Under the pieces are notes generated by a model. The model was given only the letters and a program-made list of their open reading frames with translations. It was not told the origin of the DNA and ran no database searches. Position numbers and translations under genes: made by a program. Source: Desulfovibrio intestinalis (GTDB lineage Bacteria; Desulfobacterota; Desulfovibrionia; Desulfovibrionales; Desulfovibrionaceae). Taken from it: a DNA stretch of 64,000 nucleotides. Where the stretch lies: the NCBI RefSeq assembly GCF_014202345.1, contig NZ_JACHGO010000002.1:186001-250000 (forward strand), written 5' to 3'. Below are positions 45,812 through 55,151 of the stretch, piece by piece (the first letter of the stretch is position 1; every line of letters begins with the position of its first letter).

Positions 45812-46606
45812 CTAGCGCTGCTGGTATTTTGCCAAGGGCAGCAGAGGAACACCTTCTGGTATGGATAAGGTCATTTGCTCTTCTGTAAAGGCCGTGGCGG
45901 GCTTTTCTCTTTCCTTGACGAGCACGATGGCGCGCTTGCCATTGCTGTGCGTCAGATTGAGGCGCTGGGGCAGAGGAGGCTGTGATTCATCAAAAACCAC
46001 CTCCATCTTCCAGCCCTTGCCGCTGTCGCCCTTTTCACTCCAGGCCACAGGCAGGCCAGCGGCATCAAGGGTCAGCACGCCGCCGGGGTTGCCCTCAAGC
46101 GTGTATTGGGCCAGGTCGCCGGGTATGAATGCCCCGGAGGTGAAACTTTTGCCGAAAACCTGGCTGTAGCGTCCGTTGAGCAGATCAGCCAGATGCCCGA
46201 GGTTGAAGGGGATCGGCACGCCGACCTGAAGCAGGGGTTTTGAAGCTCCCTGATAGAAGTATGCCTTGTTGTCGGTGGGGCTGTAGACGAGGAAATGCTG
46301 GCCGTCTTCCAGAATTTTGGCCACCGTGGCGCCAACTCCGGCCATAACGTCCAGACGCAGCTTGCGCTGGCTGTTGCCCCAGAAAAGGGCTGTAACACGC
46401 CGGGTATCGCCCTCGGTGCCAAAGCGCAGGCTCATTTGCAGGCGGTAAGGCGTCAGGGCCATGTCCTGTCCTCTGACTGCAAATTTTTGCCAGCGTTCTT
46501 CAAGTCTGGCCTGATTTTCAGGCGTCATTTCCAAAGACGGCTGCTTTGCGCAGGCGGTCAGCAATGCCAGACTGCAAAGGCAGCAAAGAGCGAGAAATTT
46601 TTTCAT
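45812..46606 (-). CDS. LolB-like / DUF4292-type lipoprotein
   Basis: A 264-residue lipoprotein. It has a signal peptide with the lipobox LLTAC (Cys at about 19) and a beta-rich domain of the kind seen in LolB/LolA-like proteins (LRFGTEGDTRRVTALFWGNS, DGQHFLVYSPTDNKAYFYQG). It would sit in the outer membrane and may help receive lipoproteins. It overlaps the TPR gene by 4 bp. Assignment is by general look. Confidence 0.65.
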   Translation of the reverse strand: MKKFLALCCLCSLALLTACAKQPSLEMTPENQARLEERWQKFAVRGQDMALTPYRLQMSLRFGTEGDTRRVTALFWGNSQRKLRLDVMAGVGATVAKILEDGQHFLVYSPTDNKAYFYQGASKPLLQVGVPIPFNLGHLADLLNGRYSQVFGKSFTSGAFIPGDLAQYTLEGNPGGVLTLDAAGLPVAWSEKGDSGKGWKMEVVFDESQPPLPQRLNLTHSNGKRAIVLVKEREKPATAFTEEQMTLSIPEGVPLLPLAKYQQR

Positions 46607-48354
46607 AACTGTGAAAGCCTCTTCCGCAATGCGTCTGCATTGGCGGGTTTGAGGTCCAGCGCCTTCTGATAGGCGGTGCGGGCCTCGTCTTTGAGCCCCA
46701 TTTTGGAGGCTATGTCACCATAATGCTCCCATATGGAAGCGTCTACATGCTCGTCGAGTTTGACGGCACGGCGTATTTCCTTGAGAGCCTCTTCGTTTCT
46801 GCCCAGTTTATAGAGTACCCATGCCAGGGAATCCACAATATAGGACTGATTGGGCGAAAGCTCATCTGCCTTGACAAGCAGGCTCAGGGCTTTTTCCAGA
46901 TCGCGGTTTTCTTCCGCCAGGGTATAGCCCACATAGTTCAGCGCCTGATAGTTTTCGGGATGCAGGGTGAGTATGTGCTCCATTACCTTGAAGGCTTCTT
47001 TTTTATCGCCCGATTCGTCAAGCAGCGAGCCGAGAAGAAAGGCCATGTCAGCGTTGTTGGGCCATTTTTTTGCGGCTTTGCGGGCAATTTCAAGAGCCTG
47101 TGGCATCTGTTGCTGGCGCGCCAGCAGACGGATTTCCAGTTCCCAGAACTGAGGAGCGTCCTCAAACTGCTTCTGGGACTGTCTGGTCACGGCCAGGGCT
47201 TCCTGTTCCTTGCCAGCCTCGCCGAGCAGCTGTATGCGCAGCAGGGCGGCCCTGGGGGCAGCCTTGCTTTGCGGCGGAACCTTGTCCAGCCACGAAAGCG
47301 CCATCGGCAGATCGCGGCGCTGCTCGTAGTTCAGGTCGGCCAGCAGCAGGTAGACGTCAACCGGGGCGTCGTCTCTGGCGGCAATCTGCTTGAGCAGGGT
47401 TTCTCCCTGAAGGTAGTGGCGCGAATCAATGAACAGCCCGGCCACGGTAAGCTTGAAGGGAATAGTGTCCGGCCCCTGGCGCATGTACTTCAAAGCCTTT
47501 TCAGGCTGGTTCATGCGCAGCGAAAGGCTGATGAGGCGGAGCAGTACGTCCTGGGGCGAAAAATTGAGCTTAAGCAGCTTTTCGTACAGGGTACGGGCGG
47601 GTTTGAATTCCGAGCGCTGCTCGTGAATAAAGGCCAGTTCGGCCATTGCCTCCACAAAATCGGGCATTTCCTTGATGGCTTTCTGAAGGAAGGGAATGGC
47701 CTCGGCACTGCGGTCCATGCCAATGAGGGCACGGGCATGGTAGTAGTCCACCAGAGGCGTGCGCTCCTTGGAGCTTACGCTGTTGAGCAGGGTTTCAGCC
47801 TCGGCGTATTCCTTGCTTTTTACCAGCAGCAAAGCCAGTTCCAGACGGGCATCCAGCGAGCCGGGATGCTTGGCAAGGAAGGCGCGCATGAGCTGCACGC
47901 CGCGTTCCGGCGTGCCTTGCTCCATAAGTGCTTCGGCATACAGCAGGTTGAGAGACATGTCGTCCGGCGCGACGGCCAGGCCTTGCTCCAGATAGGGCGC
48001 GGCTTCTGCCGATTTTCTGCTCACCAGCCAGACGCCGCCTTCAAGCCATATGTTGGCGGGAAGCTTTGCAGCCGCCATGAGAGGCGCGGCCTGCAAAAGA
48101 GCGGCTTCGTCCTCGTCGTTAAGCGCCTGCGAATAGAGCAGGAAGGCATAGGTGCTTTTGGCTTCTGGCGAAAGTTTTTCTTCGGGCTGACGCACTTCAA
48201 CATGGCGCAGGGCAGAGTAGTTGACCTCTTCTGCTGTAGCACCTTTTTCGGCTGCGGTCTTGGTGCCGGCACAGCCCCCACAGCCAAGAAGGGAGAAGGA
48301 GGTGGCCGCGGCCAGTGTCAGGGCGCAAAAGAGCGCGATATGCTTACGTTTCAT
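46603..48354 (-). CDS. TPR-repeat lipoprotein
   Basis: A 583-residue lipoprotein with lipobox FSLLGC (Cys at about 25) and at least ten tetratricopeptide repeats through most of its length, for example ALNYVGYTLAEENRDLEKAL and AWVLYKLGRNEEALKEIRRA. TPR lipoproteins act as scaffolds in cell-envelope assembly or polysaccharide export. The partner is unknown. It is translationally coupled to the LolB-like gene. Confidence 0.82.
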   Translation of the reverse strand: MKRKHIALFCALTLAAATSFSLLGCGGCAGTKTAAEKGATAEEVNYSALRHVEVRQPEEKLSPEAKSTYAFLLYSQALNDEDEAALLQAAPLMAAAKLPANIWLEGGVWLVSRKSAEAAPYLEQGLAVAPDDMSLNLLYAEALMEQGTPERGVQLMRAFLAKHPGSLDARLELALLLVKSKEYAEAETLLNSVSSKERTPLVDYYHARALIGMDRSAEAIPFLQKAIKEMPDFVEAMAELAFIHEQRSEFKPARTLYEKLLKLNFSPQDVLLRLISLSLRMNQPEKALKYMRQGPDTIPFKLTVAGLFIDSRHYLQGETLLKQIAARDDAPVDVYLLLADLNYEQRRDLPMALSWLDKVPPQSKAAPRAALLRIQLLGEAGKEQEALAVTRQSQKQFEDAPQFWELEIRLLARQQQMPQALEIARKAAKKWPNNADMAFLLGSLLDESGDKKEAFKVMEHILTLHPENYQALNYVGYTLAEENRDLEKALSLLVKADELSPNQSYIVDSLAWVLYKLGRNEEALKEIRRAVKLDEHVDASIWEHYGDIASKMGLKDEARTAYQKALDLKPANADALRKRLSQL

Positions 48355-48375
48355 TGCGGACTTTATCCGTGCTGC

Positions 48376-49716
48376 TTAGGATTGAATCCAATGATCGGAG
48401 AAGTCTTCGATACCACTTTTCAGGTGCTGGCCGATTTTTTCCACCAGCCGCGCCTCAAGCTGACGCACTCTCTCTCTTGTTATATTATACCTTTCGCCTA
48501 TCTCGCGCAAGGTAACCGGTTCGTCTGTAAGCAGCCTGTTGTGCAGGATATACAGCTCTTTTTCATTGAGTTTTGGCATGATCGTCTTGAGCTTTGAACG
48601 TACCAGTCCTGCGATTTCGTCAGTGGCAAGCGTGTCTTCAATGCCCGGGCCAAGGGCGGGCAGAAAGTCCATTCTTGTGGCTCCGCCCGTGTCTTCGCCC
48701 ACTTGGGCGTTGAGCGACATGTCGGTAGAAGCCAGTCTTTGGTCCATCTCATTGATCTGGTCTTCAGTCACGCCAAGGCGTTCCGAGAGCATGGCTGCGT
48801 CAGGGTCAAAACCCTGCATGATAAGCTTTTGCCGTTCGCGGTTCAGGTTGTAGAACAATTTGCGCTGCACCTGAGTGGTGCCGATTTTAACCATGCGCCA
48901 GTTGTCCATAATGAACTTGAGAATATAGGCCTTGATCCAGAAAGAGGCGTAGTAGGAAAATTTGATGCCCTTGTCGGGGTCGAACTTGTTGACCGCGCGC
49001 ATAAGCCCCACGTTGCCCTCCTGCACAAGGTCGAGCACGTTCTGCATCCAGCGGCGCTGAAAGTCCATAGCTATGCGCACCACCAGCCGTAAATGTGAAG
49101 ACACCAGGCGAAAGGCCGCGTCTGCGTCATTATGGTCGCGCACGCGCACAGCCAGTTCATGCTCTTCGTCGGGTTTGAGCATGGGAAACTTGCTCATTTC
49201 GCGCAGGTACAGGTGCAGGCTGTCGCGTGTGCCCACTGCGGGCAGGCGTGAAGACGAAGGCGCGGGCATGTCTCTGTCCCTGTCTTCTCCGAGGGACAGC
49301 GGGGGCTCGTCCATATCTGTGTCCAGCCCTGAATCAACAAGGTCTTCCTGATCGTCGTGAGACTCGAAATCCAGTTCTTCCTCGTCGTGCTCGGGGGCGG
49401 ATTCCAGGTCGTCAACGTCCAGAATAGGGCCGGAGTTACGGCTGTCTTCATCCCGCTCAACAGGCGATGAGGATTTTTTCTTTTTGCCTTGCTGCTTTTT
49501 TTCTTCCTGATCGGCAGCAGACTTGCCTTTGCCTTTCAGGCCAGAGCGGGCGCTGGGGCCGCTTTGGGCCGAATTGGCGCGGGGTTGGGATTTCTGCGGC
49601 CCATCAAGAATTTCGACAACCCCAACCGGAGGCGCGTTTTTTTCGCCTTTTTCCGTTTTTGGGGCGGCCTTGGCCGTGCTGAGGGCTATCTTGCTATTTT
49701 TTTTCATTTTATCCAT
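48376..49716 (-). CDS. RpoH-like alternative sigma factor with long acidic N-terminus
   Basis: A 446-residue sigma-70-family protein. Regions 1.2-2 (about 165-290) contain LDLVQEGNVGLMRAVNKFDP and the RpoH-type stretch MVKIGTTQVQRKLFYNLN; region 4 (about 375-440) contains VTLREIGERYNITRERVRQL. The first 155 residues are an unusual low-complexity arm, Lys-rich then Asp/Glu-rich. Ordinary RpoH is about 285-310 residues. I infer a heat-shock or envelope-stress sigma factor. It is divergent from metH. Confidence 0.85.
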   Translation of the reverse strand: MDKMKKNSKIALSTAKAAPKTEKGEKNAPPVGVVEILDGPQKSQPRANSAQSGPSARSGLKGKGKSAADQEEKKQQGKKKKSSSPVERDEDSRNSGPILDVDDLESAPEHDEEELDFESHDDQEDLVDSGLDTDMDEPPLSLGEDRDRDMPAPSSSRLPAVGTRDSLHLYLREMSKFPMLKPDEEHELAVRVRDHNDADAAFRLVSSHLRLVVRIAMDFQRRWMQNVLDLVQEGNVGLMRAVNKFDPDKGIKFSYYASFWIKAYILKFIMDNWRMVKIGTTQVQRKLFYNLNRERQKLIMQGFDPDAAMLSERLGVTEDQINEMDQRLASTDMSLNAQVGEDTGGATRMDFLPALGPGIEDTLATDEIAGLVRSKLKTIMPKLNEKELYILHNRLLTDEPVTLREIGERYNITRERVRQLEARLVEKIGQHLKSGIEDFSDHWIQS

Positions 49717-50064
49717 ACTCAGTCATTGGCGCTATGAAATGCGCTGCAATGTCTGTATGCTATAGTTTTGGTTTGTTCTTTTCAATATTATTCAGTACTG
49801 AAAGGCCAACCGCATCCCCTTTGCCGTGCGAGACCATGCTGAAATCAGTCTGTCCGGCCTACCGCTTCAGATTTTCGAGTCTTGCGTGGCTTCTGGCGGT
49901 TACACCGAGGCGCTTCTTTTTCGGAACACCCTGTAGCCTTGGGGACGTTTTAACAGCATACAGGCATTATGCCCGGAAAGCAAAGACGGGCTTGCGCCAC
50001 GATGGCGCTGATGCCCGGCAAGACTTTCAACTATATTAATTATGACGGCCAAGAGGCGGCATTC
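49717..50064. other. Intergenic region between the sigma factor and metH
   Basis: About 350 bp of divergent promoter space. From 49965 to 50020 there are GC-rich stems (GCCCGG...CCGGGC-type pairings) that could be a leader for metH, but they match no riboswitch I can name. Confidence 0.45.
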
Positions 50065-52473
50065 ATGACATTCAGACAAGCGCTCGGCACGAGGCGTCCT
50101 CTTTTGCTGGACGGGGCCATGGGCACCATGCTCCAGGCCTCGGGCCTTCCCGCTGGCACCAGCCCCGAAGAATTTTGTATGGAAAACCCCGATATTCTGC
50201 GGGGAATCCACGCCTCCTACCTCAAGGCCGGGGTCGACATTCTGACCTCGTGCACCTTTGGTGGGAACTCCTATAAGCTGCCGAAAGGGCTGGACGTATT
50301 TGCTTTCAATAAACGCATGGCGTCTGTTGCGCGCGCTGCCGCCGCAGACGTGCCGCGTTCTGAAGACCGTCCTGTTTTTGTGGCTGGCAACGTGGGGCCC
50401 ACCGGGCATTTCATCAAACCTCTTGGGCCAGCGGAACCCAGCGAGCTTATTGAAGCCTTTGCTCTTCAGATTCGTGGTCTCGTTGCCGGAGGGGTGGATC
50501 TTATCTTTATTGAAACCCAGTTTGATCTGGCAGAAGCCAGAGCGGCTGTGGTGGCCGCCCGGCAAGAATGTGACCTGCCTGTCATGGTTTCAATGACATT
50601 TGAGCAGGGCGTGAGCCTTACAGGTTCTACCCCCGCCATTTTTGCAGAAACCATGCAGAATATGGGTGTGGACGTGGTGGGAACCAACTGCAGTCTGGGA
50701 CCAGAGCAGATGGAACCCGTTGTGGCGGAGCTTTTGAGCGTCTGCGCCTGCCCCGTCATGGCCGAACCCAATGCAGGGCTGCCCGAACTGCACGGCACGC
50801 AAACCGTCTTTCCTCTTGGGCCGGAAGGCTTTGCCCAAAAAACCGCTCCCTTTGCCCACCTTGGCGCACAGGTGCTTGGCGGCTGCTGCGGCACCACCCC
50901 CGGCCATCTTGCGGCCTTGTCGCAGGCCTTGCGTGGCCTTGGTGAGGTTTGCGCGCCAAAGGTTGAGCGCCGGGGAATCTGCCTCACCAGCCGTTCACAG
51001 CTGGTGCGCATAGGCGAGGGGCATCCGCTTGCCATCATTGGCGAACGCATCAATCCCACAGGCAAAAAACAGCTTACGCTGGAATTGCAGGAAGGCCGCT
51101 TTGACACGGCCATGCAGTTTGCCGACGCCCAGCTGGAGGCCGGAGCAACAATACTGGACGTCAACGTGGGCGCGCCCCTTGTAGACGAAACCACGCTTTT
51201 GCCGGAACTGTTGCAGAATCTTGTGGGGCGGCTCACAGTGCCGCTTTCTGTGGATTCGTCCAATGCCCAGGCCATTGCCAACGCGCTTCCGTATTGCCCC
51301 GGTTCTTTTCTGGTGAACTCCATCAGCGGCGAAGCCGGACGCATGGAGCTGCTGGGCCCGCTTTGCCGCGACTACGGTGCTCCGTTTATTTTGTTGCCCA
51401 TTGAAGGAGCAACCCTGCCCGAAAAGGCAGCCGACCGCATCCGCACTGTGGAAAGTCTGATCCAGCGCGCCGAGCTGCTGGGCATTCCGCGCCGCCTCAT
51501 GATGGTGGATATTCTTGCTCTGGCAGTATCATCCAGCCCGGATGGCGCTCGCCAGTGCCTTGAAATGACGCGCTGGTGCTCCAGCCAGGGGCTTCCCACC
51601 ACATTGGGCCTTTCCAATCTTTCATTCGGTCTGCCTGCGCGTGACCTGCTCAATGCCACCTTCCTGGCTTACGCTGCCGGGGCTGGCCTTTCTTCCTGCA
51701 TTGCCAATCCCTCGGCCCAACGCCTGCGCGAGGCGGCTGACGCCCTTAAGGTGCTGGGAGAACACGACCCGCACGCGGCTTCCTTTATTTCCGGCTATGC
51801 CGGGTGGAAGGCGGGCGAAGGCAGCGTTTTGCAGCGCCAGGGCGGCGGTGGGGCGGCTAAAACCTTGGGCGACGCCGTGCTCAACGGCGACAGGGAAAAT
51901 GTGCTGTCGCTGCTGCAAGCAGAACTGGACAAGGGAGCAGAGCCTTTCAGTCTTGTTCAGGAAGTGCTTATCCCCGCCATCACAGAAGTTGGCGCGCGCT
52001 ATGAAAGGCGCGAATATTTTCTGCCCCAGCTTATCCGTGCGGCAGAAACCATGCAGACGGCGTTCGCCCATCTGAAGCCCATGCTCGAAGCCGGGCGGGG
52101 GCCGGAAGTAAGGCCTGTGGTGGTTATGGCCACGGTGGAAGGCGATATTCACGATATTGGCAAAAATATCGTATCCCTGCTTTTGGGCAACCACGGTTTT
52201 GACGTCATTGACGCAGGCAAGGACGTGCCTGCCGACGCCATCGTGGCTTGCGCCCTTGAGCATAAAGCGAGTATTATCGGCCTGTCGGCCCTGATGACCA
52301 CCACAATGGTTCGTATGGAAGACACCATACAACTGGTGAAAGAAAAGGGGCTGGCCATCAAGGTTATGGTGGGCGGCGCGGCTGTCACCCAGGCCTTTGC
52401 CGACTCCATCGGAGCAGACGCGTATTGCGCCGATGCTGTGGGAGCGGTGCGGGCTGCCAAAAATTTTATGTAG
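50065..52473 (+). CDS. metH: Cobalamin-dependent methionine synthase (short form)
   Basis: An 802-residue MetH. Domains: homocysteine-binding barrel (about 1-290; LLDGAMGTMLQASG, GTNCSLGPE, and the zinc pair in GGCCGTTPGHL), pterin-binding domain (about 310-560; IIGERINPTGKK), cobalamin cap (about 590-670) and Rossmann B12 domain (about 680-802) with VEGDIHDIGKNIV, the lower-axial histidine motif. There is no C-terminal AdoMet reactivation domain, which full E. coli MetH has, so a separate reactivase is expected. The ATG at 50065 has GAGG upstream; the longer frame to 49969 is not supported. Confidence 0.93.
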   Translation: MTFRQALGTRRPLLLDGAMGTMLQASGLPAGTSPEEFCMENPDILRGIHASYLKAGVDILTSCTFGGNSYKLPKGLDVFAFNKRMASVARAAAADVPRSEDRPVFVAGNVGPTGHFIKPLGPAEPSELIEAFALQIRGLVAGGVDLIFIETQFDLAEARAAVVAARQECDLPVMVSMTFEQGVSLTGSTPAIFAETMQNMGVDVVGTNCSLGPEQMEPVVAELLSVCACPVMAEPNAGLPELHGTQTVFPLGPEGFAQKTAPFAHLGAQVLGGCCGTTPGHLAALSQALRGLGEVCAPKVERRGICLTSRSQLVRIGEGHPLAIIGERINPTGKKQLTLELQEGRFDTAMQFADAQLEAGATILDVNVGAPLVDETTLLPELLQNLVGRLTVPLSVDSSNAQAIANALPYCPGSFLVNSISGEAGRMELLGPLCRDYGAPFILLPIEGATLPEKAADRIRTVESLIQRAELLGIPRRLMMVDILALAVSSSPDGARQCLEMTRWCSSQGLPTTLGLSNLSFGLPARDLLNATFLAYAAGAGLSSCIANPSAQRLREAADALKVLGEHDPHAASFISGYAGWKAGEGSVLQRQGGGGAAKTLGDAVLNGDRENVLSLLQAELDKGAEPFSLVQEVLIPAITEVGARYERREYFLPQLIRAAETMQTAFAHLKPMLEAGRGPEVRPVVVMATVEGDIHDIGKNIVSLLLGNHGFDVIDAGKDVPADAIVACALEHKASIIGLSALMTTTMVRMEDTIQLVKEKGLAIKVMVGGAAVTQAFADSIGADAYCADAVGAVRAAKNFM

Positions 52474-52579
52474 ACTGACTTGGTGCGTGGGAGTAGTCAT
52501 GCCGGACATCCACGTGCGGGCCTGGGCGGCATGTAACTGCTCACGTTATACATGGGTTTGCAACTCATCAAGGTAGTAT

Positions 52580-53047
52580 ATGAAAAAAATCATTCTCCCC
52601 CTCTTGCTTTGCCTGTTGCTGCCATGCGCGGCCTTTGGGGCGTCTGCCTCGGTGCCTTCCCTCAACCTTGCTGGCCTCACCGATCTGCTGGCCAAGAACA
52701 AGGGCAAGGTCATCATGCTCAACTTCTTTGCCACATGGTGCCCTCCCTGCCAGGTTGAAGTTCCTGATCTGGTGGCCGTAAACAAGAAATTTGCGGGCAA
52801 GGATGTACTTATTATCAGCCTTTCTGTCGATGAAGACGAAAAGGTCGTGGTGCCCTTTATGAAGAAAATGGGTATGGATTACCCTGTGTATATGGCTGGC
52901 CGCGACATTACCAAGGCTTTTCAGGTCAGCAGCATCCCGCACAATGTTTTTTACGCCAAAGACGGTCAGCGGGTAATATCCGAGCCGGGTATTGCCGATA
53001 CCGAGATGATGGAAATGGTGTTCAACAAGCTGCTTGAACAAAAGTAA
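52580..53047 (+). CDS. Periplasmic thioredoxin-like (TlpA/ResA type) protein
   Basis: A 155-residue precursor with a signal peptide (about 1-20, cleavage near AFG-AS) and a thioredoxin fold with the active site WCPPC (FFATWCPPCQVEVPDL). The cis-Pro is in SSIPHNVF. Such proteins reduce disulfides for cytochrome c maturation or repair exported proteins. It stands between metH and hpt. Confidence 0.9.
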   Translation: MKKIILPLLLCLLLPCAAFGASASVPSLNLAGLTDLLAKNKGKVIMLNFFATWCPPCQVEVPDLVAVNKKFAGKDVLIISLSVDEDEKVVVPFMKKMGMDYPVYMAGRDITKAFQVSSIPHNVFYAKDGQRVISEPGIADTEMMEMVFNKLLEQK

Positions 53048-53272
53048 GCAGAAGCGGGAACGGTTTTCATGTTTGAGATTGGGGCGGGCCGCGTTATGGT
53101 CGTGGGTCGTCAGGAGGCCAGGGCGTAATGGCACTGTTAATGGAGACAGCGAGCGCATTTGACGGTCGTTGCTTCTGCCGCGCGAAACAACGCGGGTATT
53201 TTGCACTGGAGCCGGCAAACGCCACGGCCCCTGAGAGCGGGGGCGTCAGCGCAGCCCGTGTTGGAGGATCAG

Positions 53273-53824
53273 ATGGCTAAGGTGGGGCATGATCTCAAGG
53301 TCAAAGAATTGAAAACCGTTTATAGTGCGGAATTAATTGCCGAACGGGTTAAGGAACTGGCTGCTGAAATTGACGCCCATTATGGGCAGGAACCCTTGGT
53401 AGCCGTGTGTGTGCTCAAGGGCGGCTTTGTCTTCTTCAGCGATCTGGTACGCGCCTTGCACAACAAAAATCTGGAGCTGGACTTCGTGCGCCTGTCCAGC
53501 TACGGCAAGGGAGCCTCCACTTCAAAGCATGTGATCTTCAGCAAGGATGTTGAGATTGACATTTGCGACAAGCATGTGCTGATAGTGGAAGATATTGTGG
53601 ACAGCGGGTACAGCATGCGTTTTCTGCTTGGTCAGTTTGCCGCCCGCAAGGCCCGCAGCCTGCGCCTGGCCGCTTTGGTCGACAAGAATGAAAGGCGCGA
53701 AATTGATGTACAAGTTGACTTTGCCGGTTTTAAGCTGAACGAAGGCTTCATCGTTGGTTATGGTCTCGACTACGCGGAACACTATCGTAATCTGCCTGGT
53801 ATTTTTGAGATCATACCCGAATAA
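53273..53824 (+). CDS. hpt: Hypoxanthine phosphoribosyltransferase
   Basis: A 183-residue purine-salvage enzyme (hypoxanthine/guanine + PRPP). It has VCVLKGGFVFFSDLV near the N-terminus, the PRPP loop VLIVEDIVDSGYSM, and VGYGLDYAEHYRNLPGI at the C-terminus. The ATG at 53273 has GGAGG five bases upstream; upstream in-frame sequence to 53159 is non-conserved. Confidence 0.95.
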   Translation: MAKVGHDLKVKELKTVYSAELIAERVKELAAEIDAHYGQEPLVAVCVLKGGFVFFSDLVRALHNKNLELDFVRLSSYGKGASTSKHVIFSKDVEIDICDKHVLIVEDIVDSGYSMRFLLGQFAARKARSLRLAALVDKNERREIDVQVDFAGFKLNEGFIVGYGLDYAEHYRNLPGIFEIIPE

Positions 53825-53874
53825 CAGAATCCTGCTGGTTCCGGCTGCCGGATATGGTTTTGGGGAGTAACGGC

Positions 53875-54591
53875 ATGGAAGTAAGATGTCCCAATTGTTC
53901 AAGCCGCTTTAATCTGCCGGAGCAGTTTGCCAAGCCGGGCGTAAAGTTACGCTGCACGGTTTGTAAAACTGTTTTTGCCTATGATCCGGCGGAGCAGCTT
54001 GCGACTCAGGGCCCGCTGCCGGACATGCCCGTCAAGGGCCGGAGCAGGCTTGGCAAGATACTGGCTGTACTGCTGTTGGTGCTGGCTTGCGCAGGTGGCG
54101 GCTACTGGTATTTTAAATACTTTGCTACCACAACTGACACTCCGCCCTCTGAGCAGGAACTTGCCAAGAAGGTGGAACTGCTCACCATGCGCAACGTGCG
54201 CCAGTACTATGTGGATAATGAAAAGGTCGGCAAGGTTTTTGTAATAGAAGGCAAGGTCGTCAACGAATTTCCAGATCCCAAGGAACTGATTTCTGTTGAG
54301 GCCGCCATTTACGACAAAGATAAAAAAGCCCTGGCTACCAAAAAACAGATGGGCGGGGTGCAACTCTCGCTCTTCCAGTTGCAGGTACTGAGCGAAAAGG
54401 AAATGGAATCTTTCCTTAATAACAAGGTAGAGATTCTCACCAACAATACAAACGTGCCGCGTGGCGGCGAAGTGCCCTTTATGGTGCTGTTTTATGGACC
54501 GCCCGAGGGTATTGCCGAATTTGGCGTGCGTATTGTTGACGTAAAAGACGTACCCGCTCAGGGGCATAAGGACGAAGCGAAAAAAGACTAG
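53875..54591 (+). CDS. Zinc-ribbon membrane protein (DUF3426-like)
   Basis: A 238-residue protein. The N-terminus is a four-cysteine zinc ribbon (CPNCSSRFNLP... LRCTVCKTVF; MJ0042-type finger), followed by one transmembrane helix (about 63-80, ILAVLLLVLACAGGGYW) and a C-terminal domain predicted outside the cytoplasm (about 95-235). This domain order is common for DUF3426 proteins; the function is unknown. GGGGAG precedes the ATG at 53875. Confidence 0.82.
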   Translation: MEVRCPNCSSRFNLPEQFAKPGVKLRCTVCKTVFAYDPAEQLATQGPLPDMPVKGRSRLGKILAVLLLVLACAGGGYWYFKYFATTTDTPPSEQELAKKVELLTMRNVRQYYVDNEKVGKVFVIEGKVVNEFPDPKELISVEAAIYDKDKKALATKKQMGGVQLSLFQLQVLSEKEMESFLNNKVEILTNNTNVPRGGEVPFMVLFYGPPEGIAEFGVRIVDVKDVPAQGHKDEAKKD

Positions 54592-54616
54592 CTCATCCTG
54601 TCATCAGTGTTCATTT

Positions 54617-54657
54617 AATAACCCTTCGGCTGTGAATTTGCCGGAGGGTTATTTTTT
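54617..54657 (+). terminator. Terminator of the zinc-ribbon gene
   Basis: 14-bp arms (54617-54630 and 54640-54653, one wobble) followed by TTTTT. Confidence 0.85.
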
Positions 54658-54693
54658 ATATTGCTATCTGCGATGCCATGCAGGGCCAAATCA

Positions 54694-54780
54694 CAGGCGG
54701 TGCTGCATGCTTTTTTGCAGGCGTGCTATAGCTTGTCTGACGTGCCGTGTTCTGCCCGAAATTGTATTTGGGCAGAACGG
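54694..54780 (-). repeat. Probable diverged copy (E) of the dispersed repeat
   Basis: On the minus strand a GTTCTGCCC/GGGCAGAAC hairpin (54778-54749) is followed by a TGCA-type stem, as in copies C and D, but the spacer sequence differs. Confidence 0.35.
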
Positions 54781-54940
54781 CAATATTAAAATGAAAAACA
54801 TGTTACGGTGAATCTATTTCAGGGGCCGATTTCCAGGGAAGCATTGATTAAAGAGCCTCCTGGAACCGCGCAGTTATTTCATTAAAAGTGAAGCAACGCC
54901 GCCAACGGAATAAATCAGTGTTTCCCTCTAGCCAATGCAA

Positions 54941-54976
54941 AAGTGATCTCTCACGCCTGGGCGTGGGAGATCACTT
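54941..54976. other. 17-bp inverted repeat
   Basis: AAGTGATCTCTCACGCC (54941-54957) pairs with GGCGTGGGAGATCACTT (54960-54976) with one wobble. No clear T run follows; it may be a terminator or a processing signal between convergent genes. Confidence 0.5.
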
Positions 54977-55096
54977 CGAGGAGTCAGGTATGGAGGCTGC
55001 ATCCGGCCTTGCGGCAGCATATGAGCCGGATGCCTGGTACCGCATGGGGATGGCCTGCGGTTCTTTACCGACATTATGAGTTCTGCCGGTATGAGC

Positions 55097-55130
55097 GAGC
55101 GGGGGATGCGGCAACATCCCCCGCTCTTTT
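55097..55130. terminator. Hairpin terminator past the MFS gene
   Basis: GAGCGGGGGATG/CATCCCCCGCTC arms (55097-55108 and 55115-55126) with TTTT after the second arm on the plus strand. It lies just beyond the stop of the minus-strand transporter gene. Confidence 0.6.
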
Positions 55131-55151
55131 GGAGGAGAGTTTTTGTATGTT

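Larger units (their letters stand above)
54592..55096. other. Intergenic region with hairpins and a probable repeat copy
   Basis: About 500 bp between the zinc-ribbon gene and the transporter. It holds two large hairpins and a diverged repeat copy, with no recognisable gene. Confidence 0.5.

Noticed and set aside
46723..48597. 624-codon plus-strand frame opposite the TPR lipoprotein
   Set aside because: Shadow frame; the minus strand encodes regular TPR repeats with a lipobox and runs in an operon.
49965..50040. Possible cyclic-di-GMP or SAH riboswitch before metH
   Set aside because: Some motifs such as GCAAAGACGGG recall riboswitch cores, but the full arrangement of neither class is present.
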